Shown in pieces: positions 34,331 to 46,205 of a stretch of 64,000 nucleotides of DNA. The DNA is taken from assembly GCA_003008705.1 (NCBI GenBank), contig PDUO01000027.1:562425-626424 (forward strand). The letters are read 5' to 3'. Under the pieces are notes generated by a model. The model did no database searches. It was not told the origin of the DNA and saw only the letters and a program-made list of their open reading frames with translations. The translations under genes and the position numbers were made by a program. The stretch is from Pezicula radicicola (taxonomy: Eukaryota; Ascomycota; Leotiomycetes; Helotiales; Dermateaceae). The first letter of the stretch is position 1, and each line of letters starts with the position of its first letter.

Positions 34331-36529
34331 ATGGGATCTCAGGTTGCCCCGCAGGTCGATGTCGGCTCTCTGACACTAAATGGACTCTCAGCCTTTGGAC
34401 CACTTCTTGCAAGCCTCTCTGCCGACAATGTACAACCTATGGCAATGATTCAGATGGAAAATCTTGGTGCTCTCTTTCATATAAATGGGCAATACGCGAA
34501 AAGGGTCCCGGATCTTCTGCAGCGCTTCTCTTCCACTCGGTTGGATCGCTTGGGAATAGCAATAGGCTGGCGAAAAGGTGATGCAGCTTCATTAATGGCC
34601 AATTCAGCTGGCGGCCAAGCAATTTCGCTGCTTTCGATGTGTCTTGTAAATCTGTACAAACCTAGCGAAATTGGTGAGATTCTTCACGAACTCAGTCGAA
34701 AGGTCCTCCCGACAAATGTTGCTATATCGAGTGTTTCGCAGCTATCGGATATTTCCCAAGTCATATCCGGAAAATTACAAATATTAGGATTTGGAAATAT
34801 TCTAGCGCGCCAGATTATTCGAATTCACGACGCCTACAAGTGCCTGGGAATACCAGCTCCAAATGATCTTCTAGATGATATCACCGCTGCTACAGCGGTT
34901 GATTTGTTTGAATCTTTGACTCGAGCACTCCGGGAGGAATCGACCATTGTACGCATCAGTGGCTCACAAGCAATTGGACATATACTGGGCATAGTCATGA
35001 TTATGTTCCCCGAGGATTCATGTGTCACTCTGGAAAGTCTTATACTTCACGAGGGTTTGCGCAACAATATCCTTATTGAGATTAAAAAAAACAATGGGCC
35101 AACGCTCATTCAGGTTGAATTCGTTTTACGTAGCTATTCATCTAATCACGCTCTTCCGATTTCTACTACGCCTAGTATCAGCAGGCAGTGGGAAAATTAT
35201 CGCTTTACGTGGGTGGGTTGGATTGCCGATAAACTTGATCTCGAGTTTGCAAAGTCTGGCTTGACATGTACGGAAGACCTTCGAGTCGCATGTTGCTGCC
35301 TCATACTATGCGTACCGGAAGCATGGGACCGGCAAGTCAAATTAAGGATAAACTCACCTTTTGATTTCCTATTCGGGAATCTCTTGGGCTCGTATCCTCT
35401 TCACCGAATGCAACAGATTTGCATGACTATCTGGAAAGTACCTTCCCACTGCCTATCATCTACAACGACATTACGACAAAGCTTGTCAGCTTTAGTAGAG
35501 GCTTTTGTTGAGGCAACTGCGGCGATTTCATGCACCTGTAGTAACACAAAATGCTACCCTTTATATGGTTTATATGTGAACCTCCCTTCTGAACCTACTT
35601 GCCCAGTTTGCAAAGCCTGGAGGTCCGTCAGTACTTTGTTGGCATGGGGGCTTGCATGCCTTTTAGTGAATGCAAATGAAAACGTAACTATTGCTAGTGC
35701 TCTAATTAGTCCGCATATCTTCCTTCTTTCGGAAAGAATTCAAGATTTGATATCAGACAGAACTGGTTCTTCTTCATTCGAACCAAAAGACTTGCATAGA
35801 GTGGTCATGTCTCTATTATTAGAGCGTGATTTGGTTAACTACCTCGGATCAAGCTCAAACTCGAGCACAATCTATTTGACAGGAATACAAGCTCTTAAGC
35901 TTCCTCAGAGGTTGAGTGGCCAATATAATATAGTCGATGGGAGACTCATGCTCCACGGTCGATACCATGAAGAAATTTCGGATGGAAACTTTGGCTCCTA
36001 CAGACCCTGGGCATCACCGACAGAGCTTAAAAACTATCCACGAGGCCTGATTCCATCAAGCTTAGGGATACATTCCGATCTTCAAATCACTCTAGCAGAA
36101 CGTTTCAGCTCCATCTCAATGCAGGCTACTGCTCGGGTTGGAGGCGCCAACATACCTTTATCCTTACTGCATATAATTCTCAAATCATGGGCACTAGAAG
36201 AAGCTGCATCTTGTCAACATCCAATCAATGTTCCTTTGCAAGAAAATTACGCTAGTCAAGTCATAAATACGTCTGTTGCTACTCCAGCCCCCCCTTTCGC
36301 TTCCGCTTTCCATTTTGATTCGGAGTTTGATACGGATTCTCATGCAGATTCTGGTCCAGCTCCCAGTCCCGAATGGAAAATCGCCATAGCTTTGGTACAA
36401 AGCAATGAAACAGCGCAATTACTCTGCTGTGAGCAAGTAGTAAGGTCACTGTTACAAAAAGACTGTTGCTTGAACTGTGCATTTGAACAAGCACGGGCTA
36501 GGAACTTCCAAGTGATTATATGCGGATGA
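34331..36529 (+). CDS. uncharacterised 732-aa protein with a Cys-rich central motif
   Basis: Function unknown. It is one long intronless frame with natural codon use, starting at an ATG in good context (CACACCATGGG). No signal peptide is evident. A helical N-terminal half contains short hydrophobic stretches (GQAISLLSMCLVNLY). Near residues 395-430 there is a Cys cluster of the form CTCSNTKC followed by CPVCKAW, which may bind metal. The C-terminal third is Ser/Ala/Pro-rich, with an acidic Asp/Ser patch (SEFDTDSHADS), and ends CCLNCAFEQAR. I recall similar-length predicted proteins in Helotiales genomes but no named domain. It could be a STAND-type or regulatory protein without an ATPase core; that is speculation. 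Confidence 0.75.
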   Translation: MGSQVAPQVDVGSLTLNGLSAFGPLLASLSADNVQPMAMIQMENLGALFHINGQYAKRVPDLLQRFSSTRLDRLGIAIGWRKGDAASLMANSAGGQAISLLSMCLVNLYKPSEIGEILHELSRKVLPTNVAISSVSQLSDISQVISGKLQILGFGNILARQIIRIHDAYKCLGIPAPNDLLDDITAATAVDLFESLTRALREESTIVRISGSQAIGHILGIVMIMFPEDSCVTLESLILHEGLRNNILIEIKKNNGPTLIQVEFVLRSYSSNHALPISTTPSISRQWENYRFTWVGWIADKLDLEFAKSGLTCTEDLRVACCCLILCVPEAWDRQVKLRINSPFDFLFGNLLGSYPLHRMQQICMTIWKVPSHCLSSTTTLRQSLSALVEAFVEATAAISCTCSNTKCYPLYGLYVNLPSEPTCPVCKAWRSVSTLLAWGLACLLVNANENVTIASALISPHIFLLSERIQDLISDRTGSSSFEPKDLHRVVMSLLLERDLVNYLGSSSNSSTIYLTGIQALKLPQRLSGQYNIVDGRLMLHGRYHEEISDGNFGSYRPWASPTELKNYPRGLIPSSLGIHSDLQITLAERFSSISMQATARVGGANIPLSLLHIILKSWALEEAASCQHPINVPLQENYASQVINTSVATPAPPFASAFHFDSEFDTDSHADSGPAPSPEWKIAIALVQSNETAQLLCCEQVVRSLLQKDCCLNCAFEQARARNFQVIICG

Positions 36530-37493
36530 GATGTTTGAAATTATGGACTATGGACTATACAAGCAATAGTATTCTGTTCGAAAGGAGGGTTTGTTGGTTC
36601 TATCAGGGGATACTCTTGACCTTCTTTACAGAGTATAAACAGCTAGGAAGAAACACTTTCATTGGACATTATGGGGAACTCACTGTCTTTTTGCAAGGAA
36701 ATTCTTCTTCTTCTATTATATTTTGGACTACTATTGACATGTACTTGCAATCTATACTATACGCTTTTCATGATTCATGTTACAAAGGCATTGACTCAAG
36801 CATTGACATACAAGCCAAACATATCTTGGTAAGACTTAAAGAGCTAAGCGAGTGACTACAAACTTAACAGCCTTTCCTTCACAAGATCTATCCCTTAAAC
36901 TGTTTGCTGCTATTTCGTTCCAAGATTCTATCTCCCAAGGATTCGTCGCCAAAAAACACTTTGTTTTGGTGTGCACGTCCTATTAGCCTATGAGTATAGC
37001 AGCAGATGGTATAAGGGATAAGGCTTTTTCATTAGCTTATATTAGTTTATGTTCTTTATATTGAAAGTACTAGATATAAAATCTTAATGACTATCTAAGA
37101 ACTTAACTAAAAAGTACCATATTTAGTAATAGTTTATAGTATTTGATAAAATAAATAAGCTTTTATCTAAGGATATAGTACTAGCCTTATAGAACATTCT
37201 AACAATCTAGCTCTAATTCTATAGTAGTCCTAAGGTGCTAGCTTTCTTTTTGACGATGCTAGTGTAAACAAAATTAGCTTACTCAAATGTTTTTACTTCT
37301 AGAATGACGCTAATCTTGCTGTGTTACAACAAGCGCAGTTTCGTAATTTAATCTTTAGTTACTGTCCTACCCGACATCCCTGCGAGGCAACAGTCCCGTG
37401 TGTAATACAACTAAATACCTTAATCTAAATGCTATATTACCTGTGTAACTTAACTATTGTATGATTAGAATAAACGTATTCAACTAACTATTA
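36530..37493. other. 3' flank and AT-rich decayed segment
   Basis: 36530-36900 follows the 732-aa gene and has a short ORF without features. About 36960-37490 is AT-rich with many TATA/TTAG runs and no open frame, probably eroded repeat DNA. Confidence 0.45.
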
Positions 37494-37860
37494 TCATTTG
37501 GCTGCACACCATTCATAGCGGTATCCCACTCCCGAATAGTGACCTGGAAATCCTTCTTCTCCTTGTAGGCATCTCTTCAATGATAATCTGATGGTGCGTT
37601 CCAAAGGGCTGCCTGGGCTGTGAATGACAGGTTGTTGACCTTGCAAGGTACATTGTCGTATCCAAACTTGAGAAATTAGTAGACTCCCTGCAACATATAG
37701 GAGGTCAAGATAGTACGCCTGCAACTCTCCTAGTAGATCCAATCTTTCCACGAAGGAGATGAAATAGCGTCAGCTGAACTTGCGGTGCCCGAAATTGAAG
37801 GAAGCTGCTGAAACCTAGTCTGCAGCTATTCCACCCATCCTTTGAGAATTGGCTCATGAA
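37494..37860 (-). pseudogene. possible gene fragment, interrupted
   Basis: The 86-codon frame 37751-37494 reads with natural amino-acid composition (AYYLDLLYVAGSLLISQVW, then GVGYRYEWCAAK and stop). Upstream sequence to 37860 has coding-like content in other frames (from an ATG near 37845, MHPFHEPILKGWVE then stop). It is bordered by AT-rich DNA on both sides. I could not identify a family. It may be the last exon of a decayed gene. Confidence 0.3.
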
Positions 37861-38469
37861 ATGGGTGCATGCTGTTTTTACTTACCCAACCCGGAATCAG
37901 GATTGTAACAGAAGGGGTAGCAGAAGAGGGGGTTGGTGTTGTTCCTGGCCGATCTAGATGGCTCATCGTTATCATATTTAAGCGAGCTTCAACCTATTCT
38001 TACTCACCAGGTAAGAGAGTGGGTCGTTTTACAATACTCCGAAGCAGAGGATATAATCTAGCCACAATAGTCTAGTGTATTAGAATGTAGGGCTAAAACA
38101 TAAAATCATTAATGTTTAGACCTAACACTAATTTCGTAAAATTTTAAGTAGCGTAGTACTCTGCAGAGTAGTCTGTAATTTAGAACCCGGACCTAATTAA
38201 GCTGAAGTCACTAAGTGTTCACTTTTATGTATCATGTCTTTATTTCTTTTCTTTTCTTTATGCATCGCAATCTACCTAGGTATGCTGCACTATTCACCCA
38301 CCAATAATGTACCGTATTACGTCCGCCTTTCAGAACTACGGTACCCACCGCGTAGCTGAGTTGACGCGAGACAACCGTAAAAATGCTCTATTTTTCCAAT
38401 TGCGTGCATCGCTATGCTCATTAAGCCCTTCATCATCTCATTGACTTCTTATGGATAAAAGGTAAATAT
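37861..38469. other. intergenic region, Doa1/PLAA 3' flank
   Basis: No gene was recognised. Polypyrimidine runs near 38235-38265 and mixed AT-rich sequence lie downstream of the Doa1/PLAA stop at 38470. Confidence 0.4.
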
Positions 38470-40910
38470 TTACTTGAGCAACGCTTTTACTTCCTTTCCT
38501 ACGTTCCGAATTCGAGGATCCATGGCCTTCTTAACCGCTTCATCAACAGCCGCACCCGTTCCATAAACATCTCTTGCTGCTCCCTTCACTTCATCTCCCA
38601 AGTTCAGAAGGGTTCCAGTAGCTACAAGAGCTCGGTACACGACTTCACTATCTCTTTGACTCTTTAGAATCTTGGTTAACGTATCTAGGATGGCTATCGA
38701 ATGCTCAAAAGATGGCTCTTGGGCGTTGAAGATAACAGCATAGTTGATGTAGAGAGTAGTTGCTGCAACAAGTAGGTTGCGATTACTAGTACTTGCAAGT
38801 GATGAGGAGACGAGATTTTGTATCTTGTCAAAGGAGGAGACTGCTAGCGAGCGACCCTCAGGCGACTCAAAAAGATTGGCGAATGCACGCACAGCCATCA
38901 TAATATTGTTTTCTGCGGGATTCTGTTCTTCGGTGACACTTGAGGTTAGTATGTCGATTATGTTGCTTCCGCTATCATCCGTGTACGTCGCCGAGTTTGG
39001 CGCGACTGCCAGTTGTCGGAGGAGATCCAGTCCAGGGAGTCTATCTTTGTATGGCCAAGCCGTACTCAGCTTAACGGCAAGATCGAAGCCACCAACTACA
39101 CCCTGCGAAGATTTCGTTGCGCCGGCGGACTCGAGATGACTGCGAAGTTTTGCCAGTGTCGACAATTCTGCAGGGTTTAGAGAGATGTCTTTTTGGCCAT
39201 TCGCGATTATGGCTTTGTTCAGTTCCTCAATCTTCTTTTGCATGGCTACTTCCTTTTAGTATGAAATGAATCGAAATTTGGGGAGTCACAACGTACCAGC
39301 ATAATTGGCGACAAGAATGGAAAGATACTCTTCTTGGGGGAGAACTTTAGGGGCTGCTGGAGGAGGCGCAGAAGTTTCCCCGCCTGGCCTGTATCTTTGA
39401 TCGCTACCCCAAGGATCGGATCCTGGTTGTGCTGGAGCTTGATCCTGCGATTGTCCGATAGTTGCACCTTGTGTGTTGGACGTGATAAAATTTGCAACTT
39501 GGTCCAAATATGTAACGGGAAGCTTATTGTTCTCGATAAACTTTGTAGCTGCTTCGTATGGATTTTGTGCAAGGTTGTATGGGAGCTTCAGTGGAGGCTT
39601 TCCATCTTCAATATCCACATCAAAGACATAATCATAATCTTTGCCTTGATACTCAGTCTTCTTGCCACTACCAGCAGAATCCACGACCGTTCCCACATTG
39701 GTCCACGACCCTTCCACAGCGGACCACATATGGGCTGTTACCGATCCGTTAGATTCCTTGATCATCTGAACTTGACCCTCCTTGGTTCCTCGCTTCTGCT
39801 GTAAAAACTCTGGCCCTGGCAAATCTTGCTTGTTGATATCCCCAACCGTCTGCTGTGGTATTGTTGACTGTTTTACAGATTCATCAAAAGCTTGTATGGT
39901 CTGGGCATCAGCAAGTCGTTCTGGATCCCGAGTAAATATCCGCACAACTTTGTCGCTAGATCCGCTTGCAATATCTCCTGTCTCGGCACAGACAGCTACA
40001 CTCCACACCGAAATTGCTGGGTGTGTGATGGTCTGTATGCACTGATTTCCTTTCCATATCCTCAATGTTCGGTCTTCGCCGGAGCTTACGAGCTCACCAG
40101 ATGGTAAGGCGGCCAGAGAGTATATGAAGTTGTCATGGCCACGAAGCTCACCTATGCGTTTGCCTTGCAACGTCCAGAATCTTATAACTGCATCGTTCCC
40201 AGCCGAGGCAAAGTCTGCCCCAGAGGGATGGCCTTTGGGGACTCGGCACAAAGCTCTGACAGGTTGATCACTCCCCTGGAACTTTTTGAGAAGTTTCCCC
40301 GATATATGAAATATACGAATGTACTGGTCGGCGCATCCTGTAATTATTGTTTCCCGATCATAGGCAAGAACAGCCCAAACGCTGTTCTCATGATCCTTCA
40401 AGACAACACTATCTTCCCACTTCCCCACTGTCCATATTCTGGCCTCAGCATCCCAGCCTCCGCTGACAATGAACTTCCCAGCGGAGTCGACGTCGAGGGC
40501 ACAAACGTTCCTGCTGTGGCCCAAGAGTAGAGCCTCTGCATTATCCTCGGGTCCCTTCCCTGGTGGTCGAACCTCAACTATGGACTCCTGACCTCCAGAT
40601 ATGATGAGACCGTCTTGATATTCTTTACTCGGAGGAAGGTACACGACAGAATTGACGAAGGCGGTGCCATGGTAGGTAATTGTGGGGTCATAAGTCGGTG
40701 GGGGTGAGTTGAGCAGTTGCCATAGCCGAACTGTGCCATCTCGAGCAGCAGATATGACGGCTTTGGGGGAGGGAAATGACACAGCTTTGACCTAGAAGGA
40801 TTCGAGTTAGCTTGTGAGTGCTATTCAAGGTCCTGCTAGGTTTGAGAGGGTGAAGACCCTACATCATCGTCATGGCCCGCCAAAGAAGCAGACAGCTTGA
40901 AATCGGCCAT
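38470..40910 (-). CDS. lub1: Doa1/Ufd3/PLAA ubiquitin-homeostasis WD40 protein
   Basis: Binds ubiquitin and the AAA ATPase Cdc48/p97 to sustain ubiquitin recycling and sorting. Three exons: 40910-40863, 40791-39297, 39248-38470, giving 773 aa (human PLAA is about 795). Exon 1 encodes MADFKLSASLAGHDDD and joins VKAVSFPSPKAV through GTAGGG...TTCTAG. The last intron (GTACGT...GGAAG) was placed to keep frame (NYA-VAMQKKIEELN); its acceptor is close to the branch-like CATACTAA. Seven WD40 blades span about 1-300 (repeated GHSRNVCALD, DHENSVWAVL, GHDNFIYSLA). The PFU domain lies about 360-460 (YDYVFDVDIEDGKPPLKLPY). The Cdc48-binding PUL armadillo domain occupies about 510-773. It is divergent from STRAP. 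Confidence 0.92.
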
Positions 40911-41837
40911 TGTCAGGTGGAAGATTGCTGAGAATTTGTGTGTGAACTAACTTCATAGAACGCTCAGCGTGGCAGCGGCAAGGAGTTGAAGGTGTATTCA
41001 GCTTTGGATGTTGAGCCTTTCCCTGTCCTTTCCATTGTTGACGATGGCCTTCCTCGCAGCTTGCCCAAGTGCAGCCCGCTTGATAAGCCCGCACGTGATT
41101 CTTATCGGTGAGCTAAGGCACGAAATGAAGAAAGAGCGGCACTCGGTGGTTGAGACGACCTGAGGCTTGAAGGCTACTTCGTACATACAACTCCTTTCGT
41201 ATTTCCAAAATAGAAAGAAGGCGAATCCCATCTTTAATTGGAATTATAAAAATAACCGCCTTCTCCTTTTCCCACTGCTCCAGTCACTGACAATAACGTG
41301 AATTACTACTGATTGATGAGCAGAATTCTCAAACACTGCACCAGCTTGCTTTACCTGACTAGCAGAGACTATGATAGGTAGAATGGACCGTTAAGGCACG
41401 CGGTGGCGCTGCTTTTGCGGTTGCTCCGATGACGCTAAATTTGATGGTTGATGTTTTGACGAGGGGCTCCTTAAGGGCCCGACCCTTCTAGCATCGCTCT
41501 ACTGTGTTCCTTCGTCCTCTTCCAAGGAGCACACACAGCAGACAATCAACATTCTTCAGTGTGCGCTCTTTGCTCTATGTTAGGAGGAGAAACATTTGGA
41601 AGCATTAACGACTTTACGACCCGTGAACGAATCTCCTTATTCTTGAATACGCCCAATACGCCCAATACACCGCATTCTGTCCACACCACTTGACCACAAT
41701 ACCACACCTGATCATTCACCCTTCCCTAGTCTGGGACGTCATTCTCTCAGAAGCTCTGTCGCGCACATCTATTCTACCTCGACATATACATCCACCATTA
41801 CCACCAAGCAACTTGCATCTTGCACATCTTTGCCATC
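40911..41837. promoter_or_regulatory. shared divergent promoter of Doa1/PLAA and STRAP
   Basis: This 927-bp interval separates the two outward-facing WD40 genes, so both promoters lie here. It includes a palindrome-like stretch near 41070-41110 with CACGTG and, nearer STRAP, A/C-rich leader sequence (CCAATACGCCCAATAC near 41650). No factor binding site is claimed. Confidence 0.6.
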
Positions 41838-43113
41838 ATGGCTGGCCCAGAAATTTCACCCAAGCAATACGTTCCATTGACCTGCCATGGTCATTCGCGA
41901 CCTGTAACACATTTGAGTTTCTCAAGCTTTGTTGGAGAAGATGAATACTACATGATCTCTGCATGCAAAGGTACGCAAAGACCGAATATTGTCACTTATC
42001 CTACTTACTGACATTGCACAGACAACAATCCCATGCTGAGGGACGGAGTCACTGGAGACTGGTATGGATATCAAGATTGCGCCTTATGGTTGAATGCTCA
42101 ATGTTTACAGGATCGGAACATTCTTCGGCCACAAAGGTGCTGTGTACCAAGCGCGACTCTCTCATGATGCTGCGACTGCTGCAACAGCTTCTGCAGACTT
42201 TACTGCGTAAGATCCCTCATCTGCGCAAATGAGAGACTCTCTGACTTGGAATAGCAAGGTTTGGGATACTCACAGCGGCGAGACTTTATATACTCTTCAG
42301 CACAACCATATTGTCCGAGCTGTCGCATTTCCTTCTGAGAGCGGTACTCTCCTGGCAACTGGTGGCAACGAAAAGAAGCTGCGCATTTTCGATCTGAGCA
42401 ACCCATCAGCACGCTCTTCACCAGTAAACGCCGACGCGAAAGACCCGAGCCCGGGAAAGATTATTGCCGCCGAAAGAGGTTTCGAAGTTGGACCTGGTGT
42501 TCACCAGGGCACAATCAAGTTCATTGTCTGGACCCGCGACCCAAACATACTTGTCACTGCAGCAGATGATAGGGTGATCCGTTGGTGGGACTTGACCACG
42601 CGATCGGTCATGCAAGAACAGAAGGTGGATGGAGATATTGGCTCTTGCGAGTTTACCAACACCGTGTCAAATCAAACTGCAATTGGAAAGGGATTACCCG
42701 TGTTGACAATTGCTGCTGGAAAGAACGTCTACTTCTATGGTGGTCCAGATGCTACGACTCTATTGAAATCAGTTTCTTTGCCATATGATGTTGCAAGTGT
42801 AGCCCTGCACCCAACTCAGCGAAAGTTTGTTACTGGAGGCATCAAGGATACCTGGGCCAAGGTTTACAACTACGACTCTGAGCAGGAGATTGGTAAGTCC
42901 ATCATTGTACATCCATCCTTTCATGACTAATATATTTCAGATGTCCACAAAGGCCATCATGGTCCAATTTGGAGCACCAGCTTCTCTCCCGATGGAAAAC
43001 TTTATGCGACAGGTAGTGAGGATGGAACAATCAAGATGTGGAAGAACTGCCCAGGTCCTTTCGGTTTGTGGCGTGCAGAGCGGGATATGCGAAGCGAGAA
43101 TAGCGCAGCATAA
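41838..43113 (+). CDS. STRAP-like WD40 repeat protein
   Basis: This is the orthologue type of serine-threonine kinase receptor-associated protein. In animals STRAP (UNRIP) works with the SMN complex and mRNA translation; the fungal role is not well defined. Five exons: 41838-41970, 42022-42061, 42111-42206, 42255-42892, 42941-43113, giving 359 aa. All introns are about 48-51 nt with GT/AG and joins restore blades ([32 protein letters not shown]). Seven WD blades fill the protein ([61 protein letters not shown]). It ends with the short tail [14 protein letters not shown]. Confidence 0.92.
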
Positions 43114-43806
43114 CTTGTGTATAAAAACTGGGAGGCTCTTGATTCGGCCTGTTTTTATGGTACGGCAGAGCAGATTCTGCACCATGCGCAGCCTTGTACT
43201 TTCCATAGACTAGCGTGATTCACATCAAGATAATATAAATACCTTGTCTTGTGCAGAATTTCCGGGAAAACACCAATTGCTATTACTTTTGAGTGCTGGG
43301 ATTAGACCATTGAACTCAATACATCACAGCGCCGATAAGCGAGAGGGAGAAGGATAGGAGAGGGATAGCAGAGGGACATTAGATATAATTTGCGAATTGT
43401 GAATTATGAGGTAGTCTAGATAACGTAGGTGGCATATTTGATTGAACTTGACGGACGCTCGCTTGCTTAACTACAATATACGGAGACAGGAAGAGAGGAA
43501 GACATGACTTTATTCATTCCATCATCCAACCCCCTACTCTCCCTCCCACCACCTGCAACCGCCACCGAAAAATTAGAAGGAGAGTTAATAATCTCATCCG
43601 ATTCCTGATCCCCGAACTCCCCCTAAAAACGCCGTTTGGGATATCTCGCTGATATCCTGATATAAAGATGTGTATGTACAATTGTTCCTGCTGGGTTGGT
43701 TTGGATCTCCTTTCACACTTTGGCTAGAGTATGAGTGTCATAGGTAGATTTTCTCTCTGTTGTCTTCTCTTCGGCCTTTCCTACCGCCTACCCCGCGACC
43801 TCTCCC
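43114..43806. other. convergent 3' flanks
   Basis: This 693 bp lies between the stop codons of STRAP (plus) and the BIM1-like gene (minus). It must hold both transcription ends. No gene, and no clear terminator signal beyond AT-rich stretches, was recognised. Confidence 0.45.
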
Positions 43807-44663
43807 TTATAGCAAAGCAGCGAACATAACGGCAGCAGTCAGACCAAAAATCCCACTTGTAGCATATCTTCTTACTGCTGAAGAGGTACTACTTGATTGG
43901 GCGATGGTGAAGACGTTGTTGAAACCGATGTCGGAACTGTTGAAGCAGTTTGTTTCGTTTACTTCTGCTACATCTTCTGGGTTTGCGAAGGTTATATCTA
44001 CGCACTATTTGTTCTTTGTTAGCCCTGTCCTATCTCTCCAAGATGTAATTTTCGAGGTTATCTGATTTCCCCCAAAAGGTTGATTTTCTTGATATGGAAA
44101 GAAAGACTTACGCTAAACAAAGCTGCCCCATGTACAGCCGTCTCAACAACCTGAATCGTCGCATTATCACCAACATTAACCGTCGTATTCGCCGGCAACG
44201 GAACCTGTGGTAAACAGAAACCTCCAGGATATGGGTTCTTGGATGGTCCAGTGATTTGGAAGACGGGGACCATGGGGAATGACATGTTTGGTGGTCCGCC
44301 GTCTGGTCCGTCGGTTCCGAATCCAAGGTTAATGTAGAAGAAGGCTGTAGCGTGCCCTTGGAACCAACCTGGTTGGAGGGCGATGGCTCCTCCGGTTACG
44401 GGCCAGAGGGTGCGGTTTGTTGTTGTTGGTGTGCCGCCGCCTGTAGATATGTTAATATGGTTCGTTCATGAGGATATGTTATGGTTTTGTCCTGGGAGTT
44501 ACTCACATGGATACATCCACTGCATTCCATATGGGAAGGTTGCGTTCGTAATCAGGTTATCTCCTCTCCATCCCGGGTATGTGAGAACTGTATGCGCCTT
44601 TACTCCCTCCACCAACAACCATATCGCAGCGACAAAGCTCGCTATCCTCGTCCTCGAAAACAT
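43807..44663 (-). CDS. BIM1/X325-type copper-binding GPI protein (LPMO-like fold)
   Basis: Member of the X325/BIM1 family: an LPMO-like fold that binds copper, in studied members for copper uptake rather than polysaccharide oxidation. Exons 44663-44507, 44440-44112 and 44004-43807 give 227 aa. Joins restore WMYPC-GGGTPTTTNRT and AALFS-CVDITFANPEDV. The signal peptide is residues 1-23, leaving His24 as the first mature residue (HTVLTYPGWRG), the hallmark of the copper site; the second ligand is probably the His of the conserved GWFQGHATAF block. Sequons are numerous. The tail after NVFTIAQSSSTSS ends in a hydrophobic segment (IFGLTAAVMFAALL), fitting a GPI anchor. Everything appears intact. 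Confidence 0.9.
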
Positions 44664-46205
44664 CTTGGCGTATCTTATTGGTATGTGGTGGGTATGGGGT
44701 ATCGATAAAAGGCTCGTCTGCCTCGTCGTACGGCGAATTAAATCACAAAATCAAATCGGTGCGGTCTACACGTCGACTGTTGTGTTGTTTCTCTGCTCAA
44801 TGTATACCAAGCTCGATGTATTTATTGAGAAGCAAAAGAGATGTACACCGATACAAGTATAGTTTGTCGATGATAATAATTGGGGTCGGAGGAAAGAATG
44901 CAGAAGAAGAGGTCTCCATCTTGGCTGACTGTGGTTGTTGAGCTCTTTTTGTTCTTCCTGGCTGCTCCGTCCATCTGCATCTACTTGCTTGGTGCTGACT
45001 AGGACTGAGTGGTCAGCCTTGACTGCAGCTCAGCGCTTACTGCAGATGCCCTCGGCGAATGAACGATGCTGTAAGAGGTGAGAGCTTGCAGCTAAGGTGA
45101 TAAAAGTACAGACTACTGCCGGAACACTAAACTGCTTTAGGTTACGCGGGGTTGGTGATTCGATGAGATGGCTGTCTGTGTTGGCCAATGGGATCTATTG
45201 GGGGCAGGTTTTTCAGGGGTATAGCCACTCGCTTGGCTAATCGAAGCGCTGGGCATTGTTGTTGCATGAGCATCCAGACTTCCAGGTTCCCTGTTTGTGC
45301 AGCCGCTGAGATGGGGCCAAGGACTTTCCTGTGATGTTAATGAGAAATCGTGGTTTTGTTAATTTGATATTAGATAACAAGCATCGGGACCAGGAACAAG
45401 ACAACTGTTTTTATTCAAGCTTCAAACTCAAGAAACGTAAAGGCAAAGAGAAGATGGGATAAGCTTGGAAAAGGCTTATCAGAAGGGTGGTTGAAAGTAC
45501 TATACAACTTCAATAATGTACCTATGTTATTATTAATTACTTGCTTCCGGACTCACCGACCAACAAGTCCTCGCGCATCCAACATATGTTCCCAAGTTCA
45601 TGGGAAGATGCATCTATTCTGCCGGGCGAGTAGCTGCCCAAAAATGAACTGAGAGACTTGTAACTGAGCCTTGCCTTGAACTCCTATTTGCCAATGGCTA
45701 CCTTCTGTTCCCAAATCGTCTGTTCACAAATTCGAGGAAGCGCGTGTTACATCAGGCAGTTTGATGATTAGCAAAAGATCATGCTTCAATCTTCATCACA
45801 TCGTCGGCGCTACGCTGAGATGAAAGTCGTTCATGGTGCGATACGGGGTGAGTGTGGAAGGGTGTAAGGGTGTATCGAAGCTTGACAGACCGAAAGAAGT
45901 CTAGCACCAAAGGCACCACACACCTCACACCTCCCTTCCCGGACCGGATAAATTGGTCGGCTCTAAAAATAAACAAACCAAACAAACTGACTTTTCGACC
46001 CCACCATCAACGGGAAACAAAATATTTTTGTGTGGTGAGCAGGCACGATCAGCTGCTTGAACATCGAGCTGCCAAAAACAATTACGTTGACAGCTGCACT
46101 CCACCCAATTGATCAGAATCTCCACCCAGGCCTCCATTATCGCATCCGCAAAATATTCCAGAAATAAAACATTACCCGTCTTCAGCTTGGGAAGCAAAAT
46201 AAACA
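44664..46205. other. intergenic, divergent promoters
   Basis: 1.5 kb lies between the BIM1-like gene (minus) and the SRR1 gene (plus), so both promoters should be here. The ORFs at 44678-44941 and 45852-46269 have no family character. Nothing else was recognised. Confidence 0.45.

Noticed and set aside
44383..44862. 159-codon plus ORF
   Set aside because: Antisense to BIM1-like exons 1 and 2 and its promoter.
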